Below are positions 19,237-27,380 of a stretch of DNA of 43,449 bases, one piece after another. The DNA is from Thermoplasmatota archaeon (GTDB lineage Archaea > Thermoplasmatota > Penumbrarchaeia > JASLWR01): positions 1 to 43,449 of the forward strand of contig JASLWR010000025.1 of assembly GCA_030740765.1 (NCBI GenBank). Reading direction: 5' to 3'. Below the pieces are notes generated by a model that saw only the letters and a program-made list of their open reading frames with translations, had not been told where the DNA came from and did not search any database. The position numbers were made by a program, and so were the translations under genes. Each line of letters opens with the position of its first letter. The first letter of the stretch is position 1.

Positions 19237-22200
19237 TTATCCTTTATTCATTTTCTTAATGACTTTTTTTCGGGTGATCTTTCGCGGCCTCTCAATTTCA
19301 TTTTTATCCATGCCATGGTCTTTTCCTTTCGCTGTTTTCTCTCCAATTGGAGGCAGTTTCGAGAGTACGAGCGGTGCCAACGCAGGGAGCGCTGGTATGT
19401 TCATTCGCTGCAATGCGGAAGTCTCAATGGATGAACTGACTTTGGGAGTGGAGGCTGCGGTATCCGACCCGGCATCGTATTCCTTAAGGATGTCTTTATC
19501 GGTGTTACCATCTTTGAGGGTGCTTTTTCCTTCTCCATTCTCGTTCTTCTTGTAATGTCCAGGTAACTTGAAGTTCAGCTCTAATGTTGATTTCTCATCT
19601 GGCTCATGGGAAGCATCCCCCCTGACATAATCCTTGCATTTTTTGCACCAGAAACAGTCGTATTCCAATAAATATTCCGCTCTAACGCCGCATCTCGTAC
19701 AAACCGGATTGGTTTCCTCTGTTCTGTCATCGATTCTGTCTGGGCCTTTTGGTGGTGAGTCCGTCATAGATCCGCTGCTTAGATCGGGAATATCTAATAG
19801 GACATCTTCGAGTGGCGGGAGAAAAAGGTCAATTTCCGAATCTTCCGTACTCTCGGGCTCTTTCGGAAATAAGCAGAAATAATCCACCTCGCGTTTCTCC
19901 CCCATTTTTTTCCGCCTTTTTACCACAAAGTAAAATACTATGAACAGTAACATTACCACTATGATCGCCATGGCTGTGACCGAGTAATACCATTTAATTC
20001 CAGCGATCCGCATTACATTTCCCCCTGTATTTTGCTCCACTAGAGTAAATCGAAGGGTCTTGGTAACATTCAGGCCAACAATGTCTTCGACCCTTATGGT
20101 GGCGGTGTGTTTCCCTCCATTCAATTCCCCGGTGTTGTATCTGAACTCCCATTCACCGGCACCATTGTTTAGGTATGCGGCCGACCATGCTCCTTCGTCG
20201 ATTTTTACAATGACCGACGATAGTCCATTAGCATCCAGAGCTTTTCCGGTGAGGATCAATGCATCTCCGATATGAAGGGGCGTGCTTTTGGAATTCGAAT
20301 GGGCCGTTATCTCAGGTAGATCGTTATCCACTATGATTCCCTGCCTAAGCACTGTCTCACGGCCGGCTTGATCTTCCGCCCGTATCTCTATAATATATTC
20401 ACCTGAATCCAGAGTGCTGGTATCCCATTTATATGTCCAGGTTATCCCGTCATATTCATTTAGTAGCGATTTCCGGCTCTTGGTTTTCCACGACAGGTCG
20501 AGAGCAGTTATCTCAAGGTTATCGAAGGCCGTTCCGTTTATTGTCACCACACCGGTTACCACGGGTATTTCACCAGGGGACCTCAAATTAAAATTCAGGA
20601 TGGGATCCGTTGCATCTATGAATACTCTTATTGTCTCCACGGCTACATTTCCAACTTCGTCTGTTGCTCTCACCGCGAAAGTATAATTTCCCGAGCTCAG
20701 ATCGGATGTATCCCAATGAAAAAGCCATTTGCTCCCGATGGCGCTCTCGGATATGTTTATCCACTCTGTTTCATTGCTTTCTATTGTCCGTCTATCGCTA
20801 CCGGGGGAGCTGGATGAAAAAATGATGGCGGCTTCTATTATCTCCAGTTCGTTCTCATCCGCTGCCGTACCGGTGAAATCGATCTCTCTTCCCCCGCTTA
20901 TGATGGTATCGTAATCTTTCTCGATCTTTATTTCCGGTAAATCGTTGTCAAGCTCCACGAACACTGAGACCTGGACCCATCTTCCGATCCCATCTATTCC
21001 CGAAACGCGGATGGAATAACGCTCGGATTCCAGTCCGCTCGCGTTCCAGTCATATTTCCAGAAAGTACCATTCAGGTTTGAAAGGAGGTCGGCCCGATGC
21101 CCGGAACTGGTCTCCAGCTCAAGAGAGGCTAAACCGATGTCGTCCATGGCTGTCCCTGTTATATGTATCGTTGACGGGCCACCGACGATTTCCTGTCCCA
21201 CCGGTTCGCTTATGGTGATTACTGGTTCTTCAATATCTATATAGAACCATTGCCTTTCATAGCTTTCTAGCCCAACCCTGTCCACTGCTCTCAACTCTAT
21301 TCGGTATTCCCCAACGTCCAGATCGTCAGTAAAAAAGTAATATGTAAATTGGCCGGCCGAAACGGCGCTGGTTATATTTTCTCCGCTAATAAGAATGCGT
21401 CCACCTATTCTCGTCGAACGGATGTCCAGAAACAGCGATGTAGGACCAATATCGTCAGAAACATTTCCTGACAGTCCAATTTTTTCGCCTTCTCGGAAGA
21501 AAGAACCATTCCCCGGGTCGGAGATGTCGAGCATTGGTGGTGCGGCATCTAAAAAGACCGTGCAAATATCAGTATCCATATCGGAGACGGAGTCCTCTAC
21601 CCTCACTTCCAGTGTATGCTCCCCGGCATCCAACGAGGCAGGTGACCAGTAAAATGAAAATATACCCATCGCTTCGTTGTATTTATCAGTGATATCCTGC
21701 CATTCTCCCTGGTCTATGCTATAAGCAAGCGAGGTTAAGGTGTTGGGACTGAACACGGTCCCACCTACCGGTATGGAGCTTCCGGCCCAAAGAAGGCTGC
21801 CGCTTCTGGGACCCGTGATTTCTACCACAGGCCGAGCCCGGAAAAAAACGTCCATGGTTATGTTAACTGTTTTGGTAGTGACGTACGAATGTTCGTTGGA
21901 CAGGACCAGATACCAATCCTTCTGCATGTCGGATTCGAATAAGATATTTTTTTGGTCTGTGCGTGAATTAAGCTCGTAAGCATCGAAATGATCCCCGGAA
22001 AGATAATTATTGAAGTTTTCGGAATCGCAGATAAAAGATGTGATGGATTGTCCCACTGTATCGAAGGGGTAACGTATGCCAAGGCCATAGGCCTTCGTCT
22101 CCTCATTCTCGCACCACTGCCGCTCGCTCTCCACCTTGAAAGAAGAAATAATTTTTACTATACCTGACCCTTGTGAGTTCTTTTCCGTGACGTTTAAGCT

Positions 22201-23799
22201 ATTGTCGCCGTTATCAGCATACTTGATGTTGAAATTGTATGTATTACCGTTCTGGACGTTGGCCGCCACCTTAACAATCTGATCCCCCTCGGGAATGGTC
22301 CCAAGGATCGGATGGATCGATTTAGCGAAGTAGTCCAGCTTGTTGCCAACTTGGAAAACAGCGGACCCTAACGAATCCGTATATCCCCACATACAAGATC
22401 CCCTGTCAGGATTGTTTGTTCCAAGGGTTGCCGGGTAAAGAAGAATCTTTGCCCCGTCCACAGGCTCATCATTTTTATCAGTGACCATTATCTTGAGTGT
22501 CCCGTAAGGCGTATACTGAAGGCTCTGATAAATCGCTTCATCTCCCCGGATCATGTAAACTGTGGATACCTGCTTTCCGAGAGCCCCGCCGGTTCCACCA
22601 TACCCATTGGGTGAGTCCGGATCGTAGGTCCCGGGACTGTTAATAATATTGATCTCATTGGCATCCTTATCGCCGAGACTTGTGTCCCAGTGTATCCATT
22701 TCGTGTCATAGAACTCGTTCCAGGCGTGATCTTCGGAATGGGTGCCTAGACCTGTTGTGGGGATCAACATTGTTTTTGCGAGAGCCCCCGTTATAATGGT
22801 GTATTGGCCGCATGAGCACTGTGTGGGATTTCGCCAGATGGCGATTGGCTGTATTCCATTCCAGCCGTAAGCGAACTCCATGAAATCAATTAACCAGGTA
22901 CCCAGCAGTTCAGCTGCGTTGTAAATAGTTGTAGCATTCTTTACAGCATCATAGAGGGTGGTCCCATAGTCGGAATTATCAGGAAAATAAGAACGCCAGA
23001 ACCGCGGAGTCCCTTCCACATCCACATTATGGGGTAATTCGATATGAGTCCTGGGATAGACAACGTACCAGTAATAATTATCCTTTTCAAGTTCATGGGA
23101 TCCGCCAAAACCGCTTTTATAGCTTAGTGTAGTATGATCGGTCTTTTCCACAAGTTCCGCGTAATCCAGGTTCCTGTCGTTCATAGCATAGATATCTTCC
23201 GCATTCTCTGCAAAGAGGTGCGACTCGCTGGTCTCGATCAACCTCTCAAGAAGTCCTCTATGAGAGTGCGCGATGCAAAAGGCGATCTCATCTACATAGC
23301 GTGGATCCGCAGAATCAAGGATCTCCTGGGCATAAATTGTTGAATCATCACTGGTAAGAGTGGTGAATGTATATTCCAGATCATCATGTAGCCATTCAGG
23401 TACCAACTCAATTGCATCTTTTACCGTTTGCGGGAGTAAAACCGTACTATCCGGAATGTGTTTCTCCACAAGTACCGCTTCTTCGTAGTCCAGGTATGCA
23501 TAGTATCGCTGGCCCGGTGCAATTTCCAGTGTACGGCTTATAGTACCAATTTTGGGAAGATCTTCCCTAGTGTTTTCGATCGCCCTGCTTGGAGTATTTT
23601 CGGATGAGTCCGGAGAATTTTCTTTATTAAGGCAATCGCCGGAAAGTTGGAGTGGAGTATTATTCTCGACATCACCATTGAGATCACATGATACATCCCT
23701 TTGGGAGGTCACGGGAAAGCTAAGGGTATTGTTGACCGGCCCGACCATGAAAAATAGTATGGCTGCAATGGCAAAACAGATCTTGTATCGTTGTTGCAT
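19237..23799 (-). CDS. Second giant transglutaminase-like surface protein (paralogue of 1408-5976)
   Basis: 1520 residues, colinear with the protein at 1408-5976. It has a signal peptide (about residues 5-27) and a transglutaminase-like core with Cys330 (QCSCGQYT), His358 (EDHAWNEFYD) and Asp372 (IHWDTS). A carboxypeptidase-regulatory-like domain (about 430-500) and Ig-like repeats (GTAxDDxGLxSLEL-type, about 650-1240) follow. One membrane helix lies near 1262-1285, and a cytosolic zinc ribbon (CTRCG...CFWCKKC, near 1366-1390) precedes a basic KKVIKK tail. It lacks the thrombospondin-3-like segment seen before the anchor in the paralogue. The matching ribbon and basic tail argue that the cytosolic end is functional. 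It is first in a two-gene unit with the 1615-aa protein; a TATA-like ttaattttatttat precedes it at about 23843-23856. Confidence 0.88.
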   Translation of the reverse strand: MQQRYKICFAIAAILFFMVGPVNNTLSFPVTSQRDVSCDLNGDVENNTPLQLSGDCLNKENSPDSSENTPSRAIENTREDLPKIGTISRTLEIAPGQRYYAYLDYEEAVLVEKHIPDSTVLLPQTVKDAIELVPEWLHDDLEYTFTTLTSDDSTIYAQEILDSADPRYVDEIAFCIAHSHRGLLERLIETSESHLFAENAEDIYAMNDRNLDYAELVEKTDHTTLSYKSGFGGSHELEKDNYYWYVVYPRTHIELPHNVDVEGTPRFWRSYFPDNSDYGTTLYDAVKNATTIYNAAELLGTWLIDFMEFAYGWNGIQPIAIWRNPTQCSCGQYTIITGALAKTMLIPTTGLGTHSEDHAWNEFYDTKWIHWDTSLGDKDANEINIINSPGTYDPDSPNGYGGTGGALGKQVSTVYMIRGDEAIYQSLQYTPYGTLKIMVTDKNDEPVDGAKILLYPATLGTNNPDRGSCMWGYTDSLGSAVFQVGNKLDYFAKSIHPILGTIPEGDQIVKVAANVQNGNTYNFNIKYADNGDNSLNVTEKNSQGSGIVKIISSFKVESERQWCENEETKAYGLGIRYPFDTVGQSITSFICDSENFNNYLSGDHFDAYELNSRTDQKNILFESDMQKDWYLVLSNEHSYVTTKTVNITMDVFFRARPVVEITGPRSGSLLWAGSSIPVGGTVFSPNTLTSLAYSIDQGEWQDITDKYNEAMGIFSFYWSPASLDAGEHTLEVRVEDSVSDMDTDICTVFLDAAPPMLDISDPGNGSFFREGEKIGLSGNVSDDIGPTSLFLDIRSTRIGGRILISGENITSAVSAGQFTYYFFTDDLDVGEYRIELRAVDRVGLESYERQWFYIDIEEPVITISEPVGQEIVGGPSTIHITGTAMDDIGLASLELETSSGHRADLLSNLNGTFWKYDWNASGLESERYSIRVSGIDGIGRWVQVSVFVELDNDLPEIKIEKDYDTIISGGREIDFTGTAADENELEIIEAAIIFSSSSPGSDRRTIESNETEWINISESAIGSKWLFHWDTSDLSSGNYTFAVRATDEVGNVAVETIRVFIDATDPILNFNLRSPGEIPVVTGVVTINGTAFDNLEITALDLSWKTKSRKSLLNEYDGITWTYKWDTSTLDSGEYIIEIRAEDQAGRETVLRQGIIVDNDLPEITAHSNSKSTPLHIGDALILTGKALDANGLSSVIVKIDEGAWSAAYLNNGAGEWEFRYNTGELNGGKHTATIRVEDIVGLNVTKTLRFTLVEQNTGGNVMRIAGIKWYYSVTAMAIIVVMLLFIVFYFVVKRRKKMGEKREVDYFCLFPKEPESTEDSEIDLFLPPLEDVLLDIPDLSSGSMTDSPPKGPDRIDDRTEETNPVCTRCGVRAEYLLEYDCFWCKKCKDYVRGDASHEPDEKSTLELNFKLPGHYKKNENGEGKSTLKDGNTDKDILKEYDAGSDTAASTPKVSSSIETSALQRMNIPALPALAPLVLSKLPPIGEKTAKGKDHGMDKNEIERPRKITRKKVIKKMNKG

Positions 23800-23889
23800 C
23801 CTAAAGCACTCCAGGGATCAATGTACTGAAATACTTTCCTGATAAATAAAATTAAACCTTCGTCTTAACCGCATAATTTCAATCCCGGA

Positions 23890-25467
23890 TCAGAAGAAAC
23901 TGTCCAGAAGTGCACTGCCCCTCTCAACTTCCCGATCCATTATTTTTTCACTGCCACCCGTGTATTTTTTCATGTAATCCTCGTAAAGGTCGATGTTCAC
24001 CGGAAGTGCAAAGGGGGCTGAAGGGGATGTGATCAAAGCCTCACCCGGCATCAACATCTGGATCTCCGTTCCGAGACCGGAGATGTCCTGTTTGGCAGAG
24101 TATGTCAGCATATCCCGGTCCTTTCTATCCGCAAGACCAAGAATAAAAAGGGTATTGAACTGTGAAAGTATCTCCTCGTCGATGAGCTTTGGCTGCTGTG
24201 AGATGGCGCAGAGACCCACCTTGAACTTCCTTCCTTCCCTTGCGATAGTTGTGAAGATATTCCTACGTTTGCCCTTATCCCCATGTGCTATACCGCCCAG
24301 TACCCTCTGTGCTTCCTCCATGGTAATAAGAACAGGTATGATATTTCTGAATTTATCCGGTTTTGCATAAGTGTCCTTATAACGTTTGAAGACTGATCTA
24401 GCTATCACTATGCTTATTAAAAGCTCTTCTGATTCACCCATACAGGAAGTGTCCACGAGTACGGTCATTCCTTCCTCCAAAGAAGAAATAATGTCACCGG
24501 TTATGCTTATACTGTTGTCTCTATGAAGCAAGTCATACGAGAATAAATTTTTCAATTTTCTCCTGATTACCCAGAGTGTGCTCTCGAAGGTGTTTTCAAG
24601 ATCTCGGGCGAGTTCTTGCACTTCCAGGTCGTGGAGGCTTGTTACCCAGTTGTCACCATAGACTCTTTTGGCCGAGGCCAATGCGTCTTTTTGGGCACCG
24701 GAGAAATCATAGAGATGTAGGAGGTCGTCCACTTCTATCTCCTTTGAGCTTACCTTTATAGGGTTATGGGGGCCCGTCAATTTCCTTGCCGAATATACCT
24801 TCAATCTCTCTCTAGCTTCAGGGTGGTGGTTCAATCCCATTCTTCCCTCTCCCCCCCCGTCGTAATATTCCCCATGTGGGTCGAATATCAGCAAACCTGT
24901 GGTTCCATTCACCATACCGGATGCGGCCAGCCGCTTCATAAGGTTGGATTTTCCCATTCCCGTGGTGGCGAAGATTCCCACGTGTGACGGAAAATCCTTT
25001 GAATGAACGCCAACTGGGATGTTAACGAGCTTTTCCCCGCTTCTCAGCTTGCCAACGTACACATCACCCATGAAGGTCTCAAGGAGCTTTAGATCTTCTT
25101 CACGGGCCCTTCGAACCCCACCGAAATGGGCTGGCATGGTCTTCGGTTTCTTGAAGATTCCGCCTTCAACGTAACCCAGGGACTTGCATATTCCGAGTTT
25201 GAAGAGTCTTCTTTGCTGATCGCTTAGATCGAAATCGATGTTCCCTTTTTCAAGGGTCAGCATATTCCCAGCGGTCCTTGCAGGCCAATCCTGATCCGAT
25301 GCCTCGAACCCCATTCTCATATTGAAAATCCTGAGAAGGAATTCTCTCTCTGTGGATGGGTCCTTTGCCACCAGTATCTCACCTAAGAAGACCTCCGTTC
25401 CAAAAGCAGCCCTGAAGGTGATCTCCCGGACATCATTGCCAATAATCCTGCCGATATTTTCGGTCAT
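23890..25467 (-). CDS. herA: HerA-type DNA translocase/helicase
   Basis: A 525-residue ATPase of the HerA/FtsK superfamily. An N-terminal HAS-barrel-like beta region (about residues 1-80) precedes Walker A GIFATTGMGKSNL (about 164-176), then LLIFDPHGEYYD. Walker B-like VLITMEEAQRVL and a C-terminal arginine-containing REGRKFKVGLCAISQQPKLI complete the core. HerA works with NurA as a hexameric DNA translocase in double-strand-break end resection, usually with Mre11-Rad50, which are not in the window. The start is placed at ATG 25467 because AAGGAG (25477-25482) lies nine bases upstream. The frame opens 15 codons earlier at 25512, where no ribosome-binding site is seen. nurA is directly upstream on the same strand. 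Confidence 0.93.
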   Translation of the reverse strand: MTENIGRIIGNDVREITFRAAFGTEVFLGEILVAKDPSTEREFLLRIFNMRMGFEASDQDWPARTAGNMLTLEKGNIDFDLSDQQRRLFKLGICKSLGYVEGGIFKKPKTMPAHFGGVRRAREEDLKLLETFMGDVYVGKLRSGEKLVNIPVGVHSKDFPSHVGIFATTGMGKSNLMKRLAASGMVNGTTGLLIFDPHGEYYDGGGEGRMGLNHHPEARERLKVYSARKLTGPHNPIKVSSKEIEVDDLLHLYDFSGAQKDALASAKRVYGDNWVTSLHDLEVQELARDLENTFESTLWVIRRKLKNLFSYDLLHRDNSISITGDIISSLEEGMTVLVDTSCMGESEELLISIVIARSVFKRYKDTYAKPDKFRNIIPVLITMEEAQRVLGGIAHGDKGKRRNIFTTIAREGRKFKVGLCAISQQPKLIDEEILSQFNTLFILGLADRKDRDMLTYSAKQDISGLGTEIQMLMPGEALITSPSAPFALPVNIDLYEDYMKKYTGGSEKIMDREVERGSALLDSFF

Positions 25468-25585
25468 GGTGTTTATCTCCTTTTCTGAGAGTAATTTTGT
25501 GGAACATCCCACTGAATTTGCGTTTTATAATATTCTCTCCAGTCCCGAAGCTTATTCCTAATTCAATATCAAAAGGAATTATTCA

Positions 25586-26605
25586 CTATACGCCTCGATC
25601 AAGGACATCATGGAAATCCTGGCATAGAAATCTCCATTGGTCGCTGTTTATACCGCTTGTAAGAGCAATTTCCTTCATATGATGATGCATGTCTTCAGCC
25701 CTTCCTCTTGTAATGCTTACCTCATTATGTACTAGGGCAAGTGGATAGGGATATCCCAGATAGGACGGGTCCCGGCAGTATGGTGAGATTTTCCTTAATA
25801 TTTCTGTCTCGTTATCTTCATCCGTGAGTATGTCCGCTCTGAAAACGAAGTCTGAATGGGGATTAAATTTTACGATATTAACACTGCCGAAAAGATGACT
25901 CTGATGGCCGCGTAGGGCACCGTCGAATTTTTCCCCAACGTCAAAGCACCACATTCGTTTACCAATTACCCTTTTTGCCTCATATTGAACCAGGGGGACA
26001 ATGGCTGTATTATCCATGGATAGTGAGCTCGATTTTGATATTCCGACAACTGATATGTTTTTCTCAAGAGCCTTTTTGAATGTAGCCTCCATGAAAGCAT
26101 CCAGCTTTGTAATGGTGGAGCGAAGGGGCCCATCCACGAGTATGATACTTCCCGGGTCCATCTCTTCCACTAGACCTGAGACCATCTTCATCTCTTCTAT
26201 GACCCGTATCCTCTGGAGGGCCAATTCCAGGTCTCTAACTTTCTTTCGAGGGGGCTCCCCTACGAAATCTGAAAATATTCTCCCATACACGTCATTCAAA
26301 TTATCCTTGCTGATTAGTATGGGCATGGTAGGGGTGGTAGTTGTACCTGCCAGTTCATGACCCGTGAACACCATTGAAGCGCTTTTATATGATCCCACGA
26401 TGAATGAAGGTCCCCTTATAACAATTGTCGATGAGCCGTCCACGGCCCCAACACGGCAGACCCCTGGTCTTTCTGTGAAGGGAGTGAACATTTCAGCATG
26501 AAATCGGGATTCGGTATTATCCGGGATTATCGCTCTAATATCCGAGATAACGTCGTTCAAAGCCTCGTTCATTGAAGGGCTCTTCTTAGCCGGGCCATTG
26601 TACAT
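25586..26605 (-). CDS. nurA: NurA-domain 5'-3' nuclease
   Basis: A 339-residue protein with the NurA signature AVDGSST (Asp56) near the N-terminus, SIILVDGPLRSTIT in the middle (second acidic ligand) and a C-terminal ALVHNEVSITRGRAEDM element. NurA is the manganese-dependent nuclease partner of HerA. It precedes herA on the same strand by about 120 bp, the conserved archaeal arrangement. A TATA-like TTTATTAT at 26630-26637 lies 25-30 bp before the ATG and no Shine-Dalgarno is visible, so the message is probably leaderless. Confidence 0.88.
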   Translation of the reverse strand: MYNGPAKKSPSMNEALNDVISDIRAIIPDNTESRFHAEMFTPFTERPGVCRVGAVDGSSTIVIRGPSFIVGSYKSASMVFTGHELAGTTTTPTMPILISKDNLNDVYGRIFSDFVGEPPRKKVRDLELALQRIRVIEEMKMVSGLVEEMDPGSIILVDGPLRSTITKLDAFMEATFKKALEKNISVVGISKSSSLSMDNTAIVPLVQYEAKRVIGKRMWCFDVGEKFDGALRGHQSHLFGSVNIVKFNPHSDFVFRADILTDEDNETEILRKISPYCRDPSYLGYPYPLALVHNEVSITRGRAEDMHHHMKEIALTSGINSDQWRFLCQDFHDVLDRGV

Positions 26606-26629
26606 CGGGAGTGGAAAGATTGTATTTCT

Positions 26630-26637
26630 ATAATAAA
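26630..26637 (-). promoter_or_regulatory. TATA box of nurA-herA
   Basis: TTTATTAT on the minus strand, about 28 bp before the nurA ATG, predicts a leaderless start. Confidence 0.4.
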
Positions 26638-26746
26638 CCTTTGTTGTACACCGTCCTGTGCCAAAATTTCTCAGTTATTCCGTAGATTTTACCTGAATTA
26701 TCTACATTCACCTGCATTGGGCTTTCGCCCATCCTAGGGTATTAGT

Positions 26747-26842
26747 TCCGATCCTATTTCATGTAAAATTTTATATCGTGCGCATCTAGTTTTATAGTTT
26801 CAGAGATATTAAAAATAATAGTTTAAATGAAATAGGATCGGA
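26747..26842. repeat. 16-bp perfect inverted repeat with 64-bp spacer
   Basis: TCCGATCCTATTTCAT (26747-26762) and its exact complement ATGAAATAGGATCGGA (26827-26842) flank an AT-rich 64-bp spacer. The right arm ends 13 bp before ATG 26856. It could be a paired operator, a long-range RNA stem or the ends of a small element. It does not resemble anything I know. Confidence 0.75.
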
Positions 26843-26855
26843 TGCATTTACATTG

Positions 26856-27251
26856 ATGTTCATAACCACTTTCGAGATAAAACGAAGAGACATGCTCTCA
26901 ACCATCAGCGCGATACGGGAGATTATAAAGACTGAGAGCCCCGAAAAGACGAAAGCCCAAATTCAACAGGTAACGATACCCTTCCCATCCACTCCCGAGA
27001 AGGTAAAGAGTTTCCCTGAGGCAATGCGTGCGTTCAGGAAAGGCAATCTCACACCAACGCCCTTTTGTGAACTGGAGGGTAAGATCGCAGGGGAGACCAT
27101 CACAATATATCCGCCTGGTATACCGGTCATCGTTGCCGGAGAGAAGTTTTCAAGGGACCTCCTCGATTACCTGAGCGATTCGAGGAAAGGACTGATCGAG
27201 ATCATGGCCAACGACCCGGAACTGAATTATGTTGATGTGATTCAGGAATGA
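26856..27251 (+). CDS. Free-standing C-terminal domain of Orn/Lys/Arg decarboxylase type
   Basis: 131 residues. The segment GKIAGETITIYPPGIPVIVAG matches the C-terminal domain of fold-I (SpeA/CadA-type) basic amino acid decarboxylases, where xIxxYPPGIPxxxxGE is diagnostic. The preceding FPEAMRAFRKGNLTPTPFCELEG corresponds to the PREAFF...VPLxEAxG stretch. The pyridoxal-phosphate catalytic domain is absent: the frame starts here, and the upstream 250 bp are AT-rich non-coding DNA holding the inverted repeat. It is therefore either a degraded remnant with an intact 3' end or a genuine single-domain protein, perhaps regulatory. The intact frame with a plausible start argues mildly for function. 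ATG 26856 is preferred to TTG 26853. Confidence 0.68.
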   Translation: MFITTFEIKRRDMLSTISAIREIIKTESPEKTKAQIQQVTIPFPSTPEKVKSFPEAMRAFRKGNLTPTPFCELEGKIAGETITIYPPGIPVIVAGEKFSRDLLDYLSDSRKGLIEIMANDPELNYVDVIQE

Positions 27252-27289
27252 AGGGTTGGTGGTAAATATCGGAATTTGTTATCTCGAGA

Positions 27290-27308
27290 CTGATCGCTTT
27301 ACGATCAG
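27290..27308. terminator. Hairpin between convergent genes
   Basis: CTGATCG and CGATCAG form a perfect 7-bp stem with a 5-nt loop, 39 bp after one stop codon and 73 bp before the other. It has no strong T-tract, so terminator function is only likely. Confidence 0.4.
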
Positions 27309-27380
27309 ATCCCTCCTACTCGGTCCATTGAATAAAATGTTGCATCCAAAATTTATGGTCTGAGTTATTCTACAAAAAAA

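Noticed and set aside
23890-26605. HerA-NurA as a defence island
   Set aside because: Sizes, order and motifs match the housekeeping archaeal pair, and no sensor or other defence gene is adjacent.
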